From Shimwellia blattae DSM 4481 = NBRC 105725 (GTDB lineage: Bacteria; Pseudomonadota; Gammaproteobacteria; Enterobacterales; Enterobacteriaceae), in assembly GCF_000262305.1 (NCBI RefSeq), contig NC_017910.1:2480001-2544000 (forward strand): DNA of 64,000 nucleotides, given 5' to 3'. The notes beneath the pieces are model-generated. The model was not told where the DNA came from. It was given only the letters and a program-made list of their open reading frames with translations, and did no database searches. Of the stretch, positions 1-7,920 are shown in pieces. Every line of letters begins with the position of its first letter. Positions within the stretch are counted from its first letter, which is position 1. The position numbers and the translations under genes are program-made.

Positions 1-1201
1 ACGCCAGGTTCATTAACTGGGTCATGATCAGCGTCACAATAGCGATTTTCACCGGCGTTTTAATGTCCTGGCGCGAATAGAAGCCCGGCGCCAGCACTTT
101 GACCACAATCAGCCCAATCAGCCCCACCGAGTAGGCAATCAGCGCCCGCTGGGTCATGGCCGCATCAAACGCCGTAAATTTACCGTACTGGAACAGCGAA
201 ATGGTCAGCGGCCCGGAAAGGATCCCCAGCGCCACGGCACTGGGCAGCGCCAGCAGGAAGCAGAGCCGCAGCCCCCAGTCCATCAGCCGGTTATATTCGT
301 CATGGTTACCGCTGGCAAAGCTCTTCGACAGCGAGGGCAGCAGAATAGTCCCCAGGGCCACACCCAGCACCCCGGAAGGGAACTCCATCAGCCGGTCGGC
401 GTAATACATCCAGGAGACCGAACCGGAAACCAGAAACGAGGCAAAAATGGTGTTGATGATAAGAGAGATCTGGCTGACAGACACCCCGAGAATAGCCGGA
501 CCCATCTGCCGGACCACCCGCAGCGCACCGGCATCTTTAAAGCTGATACGCGGCAGCACCAGCATGCCAATCTTTTTCAGGTGCGGCAGCTGGTAGAACA
601 GCTGCAACACGCCCCCGACAGTCACCGCCCAGGCCAGCGCCATCACCGGCGGGTGAAAATAAGGCGCGCCAAACAGCGCAAACCCGATCATGCTGATATT
701 CAGCAGTGTCGGGGCAAAAGCCGGTACCGAGAAACGGTTCCAGGTATTCAGAATAGCCCCCACCAGGGAGGCCAGCGAAATCAGCAGAATATAAGGAAAG
801 GTCACCCGCAGTAACTGGGTGGTCAGCTGGAATTTATCTGCCGTGTCGGCAAATCCCGGCGCGGTCACCATTATTACCCAGGGGGCCGCCAGCATTCCCA
901 GTACCGTCACCAGCGCCAGCGCCAGGGTCAGCAAACCGGAAACATAGGAGACAAATACCCGGGTGGCATCTTCCCCCTGCTTGCTTTTGTATTCAGCAAG
1001 AATAGGCACAAAAGCCTGTGAGAACGCTCCTTCGGCAAAAATACGCCGCAGCAGATTCGGCAGTTTAAAGGCCACAAAAAACGCATCTGTCGCCATTCCG
1101 GCGCCAAAGATCCTTGCCACAATGGCATCCCGGGCAAAACCGAGCACCCGGGAAAACATCGTCATCGAGCTGACAGCCGCCAGCGATTTTAATAAGTTCA
1201 T
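1..1201 (-). CDS. murJ: Lipid II flippase MurJ (MviN), 3' end cut by window edge
   Basis: MurJ moves the peptidoglycan precursor lipid II across the inner membrane and is essential in E. coli. The reading frame starts at the ATG complementary to 1199-1201 with MNLLKSLAAVSS, as in E. coli MviN, and stays open for about 400 residues to the window edge. The family is about 511 residues, so roughly the last 110 are missing. The translation is a chain of hydrophobic segments typical of the MOP exporter superfamily. It is last in the leftward rimJ-yceH-mviM-murJ group. A 113-bp gap with a strong hairpin separates it from mviM, so it may have partly independent expression. Confidence 0.95.
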   Translation of the reverse strand, partial: MNLLKSLAAVSSMTMFSRVLGFARDAIVARIFGAGMATDAFFVAFKLPNLLRRIFAEGAFSQAFVPILAEYKSKQGEDATRVFVSYVSGLLTLALALVTVLGMLAAPWVIMVTAPGFADTADKFQLTTQLLRVTFPYILLISLASLVGAILNTWNRFSVPAFAPTLLNISMIGFALFGAPYFHPPVMALAWAVTVGGVLQLFYQLPHLKKIGMLVLPRISFKDAGALRVVRQMGPAILGVSVSQISLIINTIFASFLVSGSVSWMYYADRLMEFPSGVLGVALGTILLPSLSKSFASGNHDEYNRLMDWGLRLCFLLALPSAVALGILSGPLTISLFQYGKFTAFDAAMTQRALIAYSVGLIGLIVVKVLAPGFYSRQDIKTPVKIAIVTLIMTQLMNLA

Positions 1202-1220
1202 TATCGTTATATCCATAACA

Positions 1221-1245
1221 CAGACGCCTGCAATGCAGGCGTCTG
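1221..1245. other. Strong inverted repeat between mviM and murJ
   Basis: Two perfect 11-nt arms (1221-1231 and 1235-1245) around a 3-nt centre form a GC-rich hairpin in the 113-bp mviM-murJ gap. No convincing T-run follows on either strand, so it is not a clear intrinsic terminator. It could be a partial attenuator, an mRNA-stability element, or a protein site. Confidence 0.6.
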
Positions 1246-1313
1246 GTCTATTTCGCGAAGCGCTTAGTCTACCCAACCCCGGCAGAAATTCTACCCGGAG
1301 TTGTTACAGGCCA

Positions 1314-2237
1314 TTATTCACTCATGGCTTCCCGCCATAAACGGTCCACCAGGCTCTGGGCTAGAATGGCCTGCTCACCAGAGGTTTCCGGCGCCGTCTG
1401 ATTACTGACACACTCAATAAAGTGCCGGGCACAGCCCTCAAAGCCGCGCTGGGCCAGGGTGCTCTGCCAGCCGGGCACGGGCCGCCGGGTCATGATGCCC
1501 CCCTGCTCACTTTGCCAGTCGCGCATATCATTCACCTCATACACGGCCCCGTCAGTCACCAGGCGGACTGTCTCGCGCTGGCTTCCGGCCCGGCGGTGCA
1601 TGGCGGTGGTTATCTGGCGGTGCTCGCAGGCAAAGTGGTGCTCGGCAAACAGCATTTCGCCGTCGTCGTTGGTTTGCAGCATTCCGCTTTGTAAATGGGC
1701 GCGATCCCCGTTCAGCCACAGTGCCGTATCCACCACGTGCAGGTAGTCATCCAGCAGGGTAAAGCGCAGATCCTGCGGCCCGACACTGTCGGTGCGGTGC
1801 TTGTCGATGCGCAGTGATGCCGCGCCATCCATATGGGTTTTCAGCTCCCGGTACAGGGGGGCAAAGCGCCGGTTAAACCCCACCATCAGGGTGAGTTTAC
1901 GCAGGCTTGCCATCTCGACCAGCCGCTGTGCGTCGCTCAGGCTCTCGGCCAGTGGTTTATCCACACAGACATGAACCCCCGCCTGTAAAAGCTCACTGAC
2001 GACCGCATAATGGCTGGCGGTACTGGTATGGACAAACACCGCATCACACACGGCCGCCAGCTCCCGGAGCGAGCCCATACAGGGGATACGATACCCGGCA
2101 CACACCTCCCGGGCCTTTTGCTGGTTGGGCGACCAGGCACCGGCCACCTCCCACTGGCTGGCGGTTGCCACCACCGGCAGCCAGGCCTTGCGGGCGATAT
2201 TTCCCAGCCCCACGATGCCAACACGTAATAAGCCCAT
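1314..2237 (-). CDS. mviM: Gfo/Idh/MocA-family oxidoreductase MviM (YceM)
   Basis: A 307-residue NAD(P)-dependent oxidoreductase-like protein of unproven substrate. The N-terminus has the Rossmann dinucleotide motif (GIVGLGNIA, residues 7-15), and DKP at 93-95 stands where the family has its EKP motif, followed by the C-terminal substrate-side domain. Length equals E. coli MviM. Its stop lies 3 bp before the yceH start region, so the genes are probably cotranscribed with rimJ and yceH upstream. Despite the old virulence name, no role has been settled and none can be read here. The identification is secure by sequence and position; the function is not. Confidence 0.95.
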   Translation of the reverse strand: MGLLRVGIVGLGNIARKAWLPVVATASQWEVAGAWSPNQQKAREVCAGYRIPCMGSLRELAAVCDAVFVHTSTASHYAVVSELLQAGVHVCVDKPLAESLSDAQRLVEMASLRKLTLMVGFNRRFAPLYRELKTHMDGAASLRIDKHRTDSVGPQDLRFTLLDDYLHVVDTALWLNGDRAHLQSGMLQTNDDGEMLFAEHHFACEHRQITTAMHRRAGSQRETVRLVTDGAVYEVNDMRDWQSEQGGIMTRRPVPGWQSTLAQRGFEGCARHFIECVSNQTAPETSGEQAILAQSLVDRLWREAMSE

Positions 2238-2240
2238 CGC

Positions 2241-2891
2241 TTACGCCTCGCTCTGCGCCAGCAGTTGTGCCAGCTGCTGGCGCAGGGTGGCAACCTCCTC
2301 TTCAAGCTGTGTGACCCGCGCGGCAAGATCATCCCCCTGCGCGGCGGGTGCCGGTTGCGCACTCAGCCGGGCAGGATCCACCTCCCCACAGAACAGGTGC
2401 ATATAGCGGCTTTCCCGTTTCCCGGCTTCGCGCGCCAGGCGCACCACATAGGGGCCATCTTCACGGTTCGCCAGCCCTTCCAGGGTCGACTCTACCTGGG
2501 CCATATCGCAAAATTCACACATCCGGGCGGCCCGGGTGCGCAGCTCCCCTGGCGTTTGCGGGCCACGCAGCAGCAGCGTGGTGACAATCGCCACTTCAGC
2601 TTCAGATAATTTCAGATCGCCAAATTCGGAATTACAAAACCGCTGTTCGTACTTGGTTACCCGGTTACCAAAGCCGCTCACCGTGCGCAGATAGTGGCGT
2701 TTTACCAGCTCATCCAGCACTGACTGCACCTGTGATTCAGAGAGGTTCATCACCGGCTCGCGGTTGGTTTTCTGGTTAGAGGCGCTCACTACCGCATTGA
2801 GGGATAACGGGTACTGATCCGGGGTGGTCACCTGTTTTTCCATCACGCAGCCGATAACACGTGCTTCAACATCACTTAGCTGGTACTTCAT
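2241..2891 (-). CDS. yceH: UPF0502/DUF480 protein YceH
   Basis: A 216-residue cytoplasmic protein of the DUF480 family. The first ~170 residues look like tandem winged-helix modules (for example the VEARVIGCVMEKQ opening helix). The last ~30 residues, rich in heptad-spaced Leu and Val, should form a coiled coil. Start is the ATG at 2891, with a purine-rich AGGAGAG element just upstream on the minus strand. It sits between rimJ (23 bp upstream) and mviM (3 bp downstream) in the same order as in E. coli. Function is unknown; the winged-helix fold allows DNA binding, but that is inference only. Confidence 0.93.
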   Translation of the reverse strand: MKYQLSDVEARVIGCVMEKQVTTPDQYPLSLNAVVSASNQKTNREPVMNLSESQVQSVLDELVKRHYLRTVSGFGNRVTKYEQRFCNSEFGDLKLSEAEVAIVTTLLLRGPQTPGELRTRAARMCEFCDMAQVESTLEGLANREDGPYVVRLAREAGKRESRYMHLFCGEVDPARLSAQPAPAAQGDDLAARVTQLEEEVATLRQQLAQLLAQSEA

Positions 2892-2914
2892 TAACTTTCG
2901 CTCTCCTTATGCGT

Positions 2915-3499
2915 TTAACGGCCCGCGACCCAGTCGGGGGTGGTTAACGCGGTCAGTACGTGATCCCGCCAGACCCCGTTTATCAGCAAATAATCCCGGG
3001 CATAGCCCTCTTTTTCAAATCCCAGCCGGGCCAGTAAATCACCGCTACGTTTATTGTGCGGCATATAGTTGGCCATGATCCGGTGGATATGCTGGGTGCG
3101 CTGCATATAGCGAATGGCGGCCTGGAGCGCTTCAAACATCAGCCCCTGCCCCTGGCTTTTTTCACTCAGCGAATAGCCCAGATAACAGGCGTGGAACGAG
3201 CCCCGCACCACGTTGGAGAAATTCGCCACCCCGAGGATGGTTTTCTCTTCCGGATCCAGCAGCGCGAAGTAAAACGCGCTGCCCTGCTTATGCAGCTCAT
3301 TAATTAATGACAGCCGCGCCTGCCAGCCGGAGGGGTAGCAGTGGCTTTCATCGCGCACCGGCTCCCAGGGCTTCAGAAACTGGCGGTTCTCACTGTAATA
3401 ATCGGCCAGGCGCCATGCGTCCCTGTCGTGGATCAGCCGCACCACTAACCGGTCCGTGACCAGACGAACTTTTGGTACGTTACTACGATAGCCGAACAT
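2915..3499 (-). CDS. rimJ: Ribosomal protein uS5 N-alanine acetyltransferase RimJ
   Basis: A GNAT-fold acetyltransferase of 194 residues that acetylates the N-terminal alanine of ribosomal protein S5 (uS5) and also influences small-subunit assembly. The start chosen is the ATG at 3499 (MFGYRSNVPKVRL), matching the E. coli start and length. The frame is open another 26 codons upstream but that extension has no family counterpart. The GNAT acetyl-CoA loop region (GYSLSEKSQGQGLMFEA, around residue 110) is visible. It is first gene of the leftward rimJ-yceH-mviM group and diverges from mdtH across a 252-bp gap. Confidence 0.96.
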   Translation of the reverse strand: MFGYRSNVPKVRLVTDRLVVRLIHDRDAWRLADYYSENRQFLKPWEPVRDESHCYPSGWQARLSLINELHKQGSAFYFALLDPEEKTILGVANFSNVVRGSFHACYLGYSLSEKSQGQGLMFEALQAAIRYMQRTQHIHRIMANYMPHNKRSGDLLARLGFEKEGYARDYLLINGVWRDHVLTALTTPDWVAGR

Positions 3500-3751
3500 C
3501 TCTATGCTGCTCCTTATGGGCTGTCCCCGTGACAGGCCCGCACTGCGGATTGATATACCCGTCAATATACCAGGCACAATAGCTTTCAGGGAGACATCCT
3601 GGCAGTAATTATTAGCAGATCACCCTTTTCGATTAAACCGGCAAATCAACCTGCCGTTTCGATAAAAAAATCTTGTCATTTAGCCTACAGGAAAATATCG
3701 CCTGTCAGGGTAATATAGGTGATTCCCTCCTTTTTATATTCAGGTATCAGC

Positions 3752-4969
3752 ATGGCCCCCGTATCGCAGGCGAGAAGTCTGGGTAAATATTTTTTGTTGC
3801 TTGACAATATGCTTGTGGTGCTCGGTTTTTTTGTGGTGTTTCCTCTGATTTCCATCCGCTTTGTTGACCAGATGGGCTGGGCCGCCCTGATGGTGGGGAT
3901 CGCCCTCGGCCTGCGCCAGCTGGTGCAGCAGGGGCTTGGGATCTTTGGCGGCGCGATTGCGGACCGCTTCGGCGCACGTCCGATGATTGTCACCGGCATG
4001 CTGCTGCGCGCCGCCGGGTTTGCCACCATGGCTATCGCCCATGAACCCTGGCTGCTGTGGGTCTCCTGTGTGCTTTCCGGGCTGGGCGGAACGCTGTTTG
4101 ATCCCCCCCGCTCGGCCCTGGTGGTGAAGCTGATTCGCCCCCGGGATCGCGGGCGTTTCTTCTCGCTCCTGATGATGCAGGACAGCGCCGGGGCGGTTAT
4201 CGGCGCCCTGCTGGGAAGCTGGCTGCTCAATTACGATTTCCGCCTGGTGTGCGGTGCCGGTGCCCTGATGTTTGTCGCCTGTGCGGGCGTTAACGCCTGG
4301 CTGCTGCCAGCCTATAAGCTGTCGACCATCCGCACCCCGCTGCGTGAAGGCATGGGCCGGGTACTGCGCGACCGGCGCTTTGTAACCTATGTGCTGACCC
4401 TTGCGGGGTACTATATGCTGGCGGTACAGGTGATGCTGATGCTGCCGATTATGGTTAACGAAATCGCCGGCTCCCCGGCGATGGTCAAATGGATGTACGC
4501 CATTGAGGCGGCCCTCTCCCTGACCCTGCTCTACCCGGTAGCCCGCTGGAGCGAGAAGCACTTCCGCCTTGAACAGCGCCTGATGGCCGGGTTACTGGTC
4601 ATGTCCCTGAGCATGCTGCCCATCGGCATGACCAGCAATATTCAGCAGCTGTTCTCCCTGATTTGCCTGTTTTACATCGGCTCCATTATTGCCGAACCGG
4701 CCCGGGAAACGCTGGGGGCCTCCCTGGCTGATGCCCGGGCCCGGGGCAGTTATATGGGGTTCAGCCGCCTGGGGCTGGCCATTGGCGGCGCGCTCGGTTA
4801 CGCGGGCGGCGGCTGGCTGTATGACACCGGTAAACAGCTCCGGCAGCCGGAGCTGCCCTGGGCGATGCTGGCGGCCATCGGGCTTATCACCTTACTGGCG
4901 CTGTGGTGGCAGTTCTCCGCCCGCCACCAGCCCTCCCAAATGCCGGAAGCCGGGAACTCCGGGAATTAA
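3752..4969 (+). CDS. mdtH: MFS multidrug efflux transporter MdtH (YceL)
   Basis: A 405-residue inner-membrane proton-driven exporter of the major facilitator superfamily. In E. coli overproduction gives modest quinolone resistance. The family motif A (GGAIADRFGARP) lies at residues 66-77 and about 12 membrane spans are evident. Start is the ATG at 3752 (MAPVSQARSLGKYF), which aligns with E. coli; the frame extends 11 codons upstream without support. It diverges from rimJ. In E. coli grxB sits between mdtH and yceB, but here only 108 bp separate mdtH from yceB. Confidence 0.95.
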   Translation: MAPVSQARSLGKYFLLLDNMLVVLGFFVVFPLISIRFVDQMGWAALMVGIALGLRQLVQQGLGIFGGAIADRFGARPMIVTGMLLRAAGFATMAIAHEPWLLWVSCVLSGLGGTLFDPPRSALVVKLIRPRDRGRFFSLLMMQDSAGAVIGALLGSWLLNYDFRLVCGAGALMFVACAGVNAWLLPAYKLSTIRTPLREGMGRVLRDRRFVTYVLTLAGYYMLAVQVMLMLPIMVNEIAGSPAMVKWMYAIEAALSLTLLYPVARWSEKHFRLEQRLMAGLLVMSLSMLPIGMTSNIQQLFSLICLFYIGSIIAEPARETLGASLADARARGSYMGFSRLGLAIGGALGYAGGGWLYDTGKQLRQPELPWAMLAAIGLITLLALWWQFSARHQPSQMPEAGNSGN

Positions 4970-5077
4970 TGTTTTTTTTTATTGTCTGATAGCGGCAGGG
5001 GATCGCCTGTACTGTATGTTTTGCACCCGTAACGTCAGCGCACGTTACCAGAATAAACGGATGCCCGGAGTAGAAAC

Positions 5078-5638
5078 ATGACGCGTTTTTTTATCGCCGC
5101 AGTAGTGCTCATCAGTGGACTGGTGGTGGGATGTAACCAGCTAACCCAATACACCGTCAGCGAGCAGGAGATAAACCAGGCCCTGGCGAAGCAGAATAAC
5201 TTCTCCCGGGATATCGGGGTTCCGGGCCTTGCCAACGCCCACATTACGCTGCGTAATCTGGCCAGCCAGATTGGCCGCAGTGAGCCGGATAAAGTCATGC
5301 TCACCGGGGATGCGGATCTGGATATGACCTCACTGTTCGGTAACCAGAAGGCGCAAATCAGCCTCACCCTGCGCGCCCACCCGGTATTTAACCAGGAGCA
5401 GGGGGCGGTCTATCTGCAGGAGATGGAAGTGACCAGCGCCGATGTAAAACCGGAAAAGATGCAGGCGGTGCTCCAGACCATCACCCCGTATCTTAACCAG
5501 GCGCTGCGCAACTATTTTAACCAGCAACCGGCCTATGTACTCAGCGCCGATCGCAGCAAAGGGGAAGCACTGGCGAAGAAATATGCCAAAGGGCTGGAGG
5601 TGAAACCCGGCGCTATTGTTATCCCGTTTGTGAAGTGA
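5078..5638 (+). CDS. yceB: DUF1439 lipoprotein YceB
   Basis: A 186-residue predicted lipoprotein. The N-terminal signal ends in a lipobox LVVGC with the acylated cysteine at residue 19, followed by a DUF1439 domain. This domain belongs to a fold seen in lipid-binding periplasmic proteins, so a role in handling hydrophobic ligands is possible but unproven. The residue after Cys is Asn, not Asp, which favours sorting to the outer membrane by the Lol +2 rule. It is followed by a hairpin terminator and then the pyrC control region, so it is probably transcribed separately from pyrC. Confidence 0.93.
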   Translation: MTRFFIAAVVLISGLVVGCNQLTQYTVSEQEINQALAKQNNFSRDIGVPGLANAHITLRNLASQIGRSEPDKVMLTGDADLDMTSLFGNQKAQISLTLRAHPVFNQEQGAVYLQEMEVTSADVKPEKMQAVLQTITPYLNQALRNYFNQQPAYVLSADRSKGEALAKKYAKGLEVKPGAIVIPFVK

Positions 5639-5646
5639 TCCCTGTC

Positions 5647-5680
5647 GCGGGGGGCTCCCCCCGCCTCTGTTTGCCGGTTT
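5647..5680 (+). terminator. Rho-independent terminator after yceB
   Basis: A GC stem with arms 5647-5654 and 5657-5664, about 7 usable pairs, begins 8 bp after the yceB stop. It is followed by a T-rich stretch. It should stop yceB transcription before the pyrC promoter. Confidence 0.7.
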
Positions 5681-5701
5681 TGTTAACGGAAAAACGTGCA
5701 A

Positions 5702-5717
5702 ACGAAAACGTTTCCGC
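5702..5717 (+). promoter_or_regulatory. PurR operator upstream of pyrC
   Basis: The 16-bp site ACGAAAACGTTTCCGC matches the PurR palindrome consensus ACGCAAACGTTTTCGT at 13 of 16 positions, including the central CG step. E. coli pyrC is repressed by PurR from an operator in the same place, 60-80 bp before the start codon, so purine co-repression is likely here. Confidence 0.8.
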
Positions 5718-5728
5718 TTATCCTTAGT

Positions 5729-5770
5729 GCCCGGCAAAAAACAGCCATAACTGTCCCTCTTACGCCGGAG
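5729..5770 (+). promoter_or_regulatory. pyrC leader with start-site-dependent Shine-Dalgarno hairpin
   Basis: CCGGC at 5731-5735, near the expected transcription start, is complementary to GCCGG at 5764-5768, which overlaps the pyrC Shine-Dalgarno region. In E. coli and Salmonella, high CTP favours transcripts starting at a C that include this arm and hide the ribosome site; low CTP moves the start 1-2 nt downstream and frees it. The layout here fits that mechanism. The exact start nucleotides are inferred. Confidence 0.65.
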
Positions 5771-5778
5771 CTCACCCG

Positions 5779-6828
5779 ATGACCGTTTTCAACCAGGTTC
5801 TTAAAATTCGCCGCCCAGATGACTGGCATATCCACCTGCGGGATGGGGAAATGCTGAAAGCCGTGGTGCCCTGGACCAGTGCCCATTACGGCCGCGCTAT
5901 CGTTATGCCGAACCTGGTGCCGCCAGTTACCAGCGTTGAGGCCGCAATAGCCTACCGCCAGCGTATTCTGGACGCGGTGCCCGCCGGGCAGCAATTTGAA
6001 CCGCTGATGACCTGCTACCTTACCGATACGCTCGATCCGGCAGAGCTGGAGCGCGGAGCACGGGAGGGGGTCTTTACCGCCGCAAAACTCTACCCGGCCA
6101 ACGCCACCACCAACTCCAGCCACGGGGTGACCAGTATTGACGCCATTATGCCGGTGCTGGAGCGGATGGAAAAAATCGGCATGCCGCTGCTGATCCACGG
6201 TGAAGTGACCCATGCGGATGTGGATATTTTTGATCGTGAAGCGCGGTTTATTGACAGCGTGATGGAGCCGCTGCGCCAGCGCCTGCCGGGCCTGAAGGTG
6301 GTATTCGAGCATATCACCACCCGGGAAGCGGCCCACTATGTGCGCGACGGTAACGCCCTGCTGGGGGCCACAATCACCCCTCAGCATCTGATGTTTAACC
6401 GTAACCATATGCTGGCCGGTGGGATCCGCCCGCACCTCTACTGCCTGCCCATCCTCAAGCGTAACGTTCACCAGCAGGCACTGCGTGAGCTGGTTGCCAG
6501 CGGCTGTGAGCGGGTCTTCCTCGGCACCGACTCAGCCCCCCACGGGCGGCTGCGCAAAGAGGCCAGCTGCGGCTGCGCCGGGTGCTTTAACGCCCCTTCG
6601 GCGCTGGGTGCCTATGCCACGGTATTTGAAGAGATGGGGGCGCTCCAGCACCTGGAAGCCTTCACCTCACTGAACGGCCCGCGCTTCTATGGCTTACCCC
6701 TTAATGAGGGCGTCATTGAGCTGCGCCGCGTGGCCACAACTGTACCGGCAGAGATCCCCGCCGGTGATGATGTGGTCATTCCCTTCCTGGCGGGCGAAAG
6801 TGTGGCCTGGTCAGTGGCCGACGCCTGA
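5779..6828 (+). CDS. pyrC: Dihydroorotase
   Basis: PyrC cyclises N-carbamoyl-aspartate to dihydroorotate, the third step of pyrimidine synthesis, in the cytoplasm. The 349-residue protein shows the type II dihydroorotase zinc site: HIH at residues 17-19, the lysine that becomes carbamylated (TAAKLYPANATTNS, about residue 103), histidines in LIHGEVTH and FEHITT, and the catalytic Asp in FLGTDSAPH. The ATG at 5779 is preceded by a GGAG sequence. It is controlled by an apparent PurR site and a CTP-sensing leader, both listed separately. dinI follows in the same direction but has its own SOS promoter. Confidence 0.98.
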   Translation: MTVFNQVLKIRRPDDWHIHLRDGEMLKAVVPWTSAHYGRAIVMPNLVPPVTSVEAAIAYRQRILDAVPAGQQFEPLMTCYLTDTLDPAELERGAREGVFTAAKLYPANATTNSSHGVTSIDAIMPVLERMEKIGMPLLIHGEVTHADVDIFDREARFIDSVMEPLRQRLPGLKVVFEHITTREAAHYVRDGNALLGATITPQHLMFNRNHMLAGGIRPHLYCLPILKRNVHQQALRELVASGCERVFLGTDSAPHGRLRKEASCGCAGCFNAPSALGAYATVFEEMGALQHLEAFTSLNGPRFYGLPLNEGVIELRRVATTVPAEIPAGDDVVIPFLAGESVAWSVADA

Positions 6829-6869
6829 TTTCACCGCCCATCATTGACTGCTTGCCAATCTCTCAGGAT

Positions 6870-6889
6870 AACTGTATAAATATACAGTT
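6870..6889 (+). promoter_or_regulatory. LexA operator (SOS box) of dinI
   Basis: CTGT at 6872-6875 and ACAG at 6884-6887 are separated by exactly 8 A/T bases, giving a near-ideal LexA site with symmetric flanks. It lies 22-41 bp before the dinI start, where LexA would block the promoter. Confidence 0.95.
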
Positions 6890-6910
6890 ATCTTTTTTGG
6901 GAGAATCAGT

Positions 6911-7156
6911 ATGCGTGTAGAGGTCACTATTGCCAGAACGACGGTGCTCCCCCCGGGCGCCGTTGATGCGCTCAGCCTGGAGCTGGCCGCGCGTATCAAC
7001 CATCACTACGCTGACAGCGAAAACCATGTGCAGGTGCGTTACGCCAGCGGTAACAACCTGTCGGTTATCGGTGCCGCTAAAGAAGACAAAGACCGCATCA
7101 GCGAGATCCTCCAGGAAACCTGGGAAAGCGCCGATGACTGGTTCAGCCCGGCATAA
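6911..7156 (+). CDS. dinI: DNA damage-inducible protein DinI
   Basis: An 81-residue regulator that binds RecA filaments and tunes their co-protease activity, thereby modulating LexA cleavage and UmuD processing. The sequence MRVEVTIARTT followed by an acidic C-terminal helix (residues ~58-78, with many Asp and Glu) is characteristic: that helix mimics DNA in contacting RecA. Length equals E. coli DinI. The ATG at 6911 follows a TGGGAG ribosome site. A strong LexA box lies just upstream, and a terminator at 7238-7263 ends the transcript. Confidence 0.97.
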   Translation: MRVEVTIARTTVLPPGAVDALSLELAARINHHYADSENHVQVRYASGNNLSVIGAAKEDKDRISEILQETWESADDWFSPA

Positions 7157-7237
7157 CCGGGTCCGTTTCCTGAACGAACGCGGCGTTGCGCCATATGATG
7201 ACCCGCTGTCGCTCTGAAATGACGTTCGTTCTTTTTT

Positions 7238-7263
7238 GCCGGGCACGCCGCCCGGCCTTTTTG
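7238..7263 (+). terminator. Terminator after dinI
   Basis: A perfect 7-bp GC stem (7238-7244 with 7250-7256), 5-nt loop, then a T-run. It lies 80 bp after the dinI stop. Confidence 0.85.
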
Positions 7264-7549
7264 ATGATGAATCATTATTTTTATCATTCCGCGCTTTTTC
7301 AGATTTCTTTTTTTCTCAATCCTGCTCTGACACGCTGAAAAAATAATCAGATACGCATTTTATGCACCGGAATAGCCCCTCCTTGCGGCAAATTGTTCAT
7401 TTGTCAATCGGAATGGAAATTAATTCACCACCCGCGGCTGTAGTATTTATTTACCGCATCTGACCAATCTCTGATATAATTACGTTGCTTCTGAAGAAAA
7501 TGCATTAACCTCGCTGTCGTTGTCATTAACACGTATTAAGGGGGTTATG
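7264..7549. other. dinI-bssS intergenic region
   Basis: AT-rich DNA after the dinI terminator with no convincing coding frame. It probably holds the bssS promoter and a long 5' untranslated region. No recognisable operator was seen. Confidence 0.5.
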
Positions 7550-7804
7550 ATGGAAAAAAATAACGAAGTCATCCACACACATCCCCTCGTCGGATGGGAT
7601 ATCAGCACAGTAGACAGCTATGATGCGCTGATGCTACGCCTGCACTACCTGACACTGAACAAGCCAGACACGAAAGAAACCGAGGTTGGCCAGACATTGT
7701 GGCTTACCACAGACGTCGCCAGACAGTTTATTTCTATTCTTGAAGCTGGTATTGCAAAAATAGAGTCCAGCGACTACCAGGAAAATGACTACCGAAAGCA
7801 TTAG
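7550..7804 (+). CDS. bssS: Biofilm regulator BssS (YceP)
   Basis: A small cytoplasmic protein of 84 residues. In E. coli it lowers biofilm formation and motility through indole and quorum-related signalling; the biochemical mechanism is unknown. The start chosen is the second of two tandem ATGs (7550, MEKNNEVIHTHPLVG), which matches the E. coli N-terminus and sits 6 bp after a strong AAGGGGG ribosome site at 7538-7544. The region WLTTDVARQFISILEAGIAKIES is strongly family-like. It is monocistronic, with a terminator 18 bp downstream. Confidence 0.95.
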   Translation: MEKNNEVIHTHPLVGWDISTVDSYDALMLRLHYLTLNKPDTKETEVGQTLWLTTDVARQFISILEAGIAKIESSDYQENDYRKH

Positions 7805-7822
7805 ACCGGTGGCATTTTTACA

Positions 7823-7846
7823 GGCACCCCGTGGGGTGCCTTTTTT
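7823..7846 (+). terminator. Terminator after bssS
   Basis: A perfect 8-bp stem (7823-7830 with 7833-7840), 2-nt centre, followed by six T. Classic intrinsic terminator. Confidence 0.92.
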
Positions 7847-7920
7847 ATTATTGTCTCTTGCCTGTTAACCTGCGGTTAATTACCCTGCTGACTACATCAC
7901 CAAATAATGGGCCTGACACA

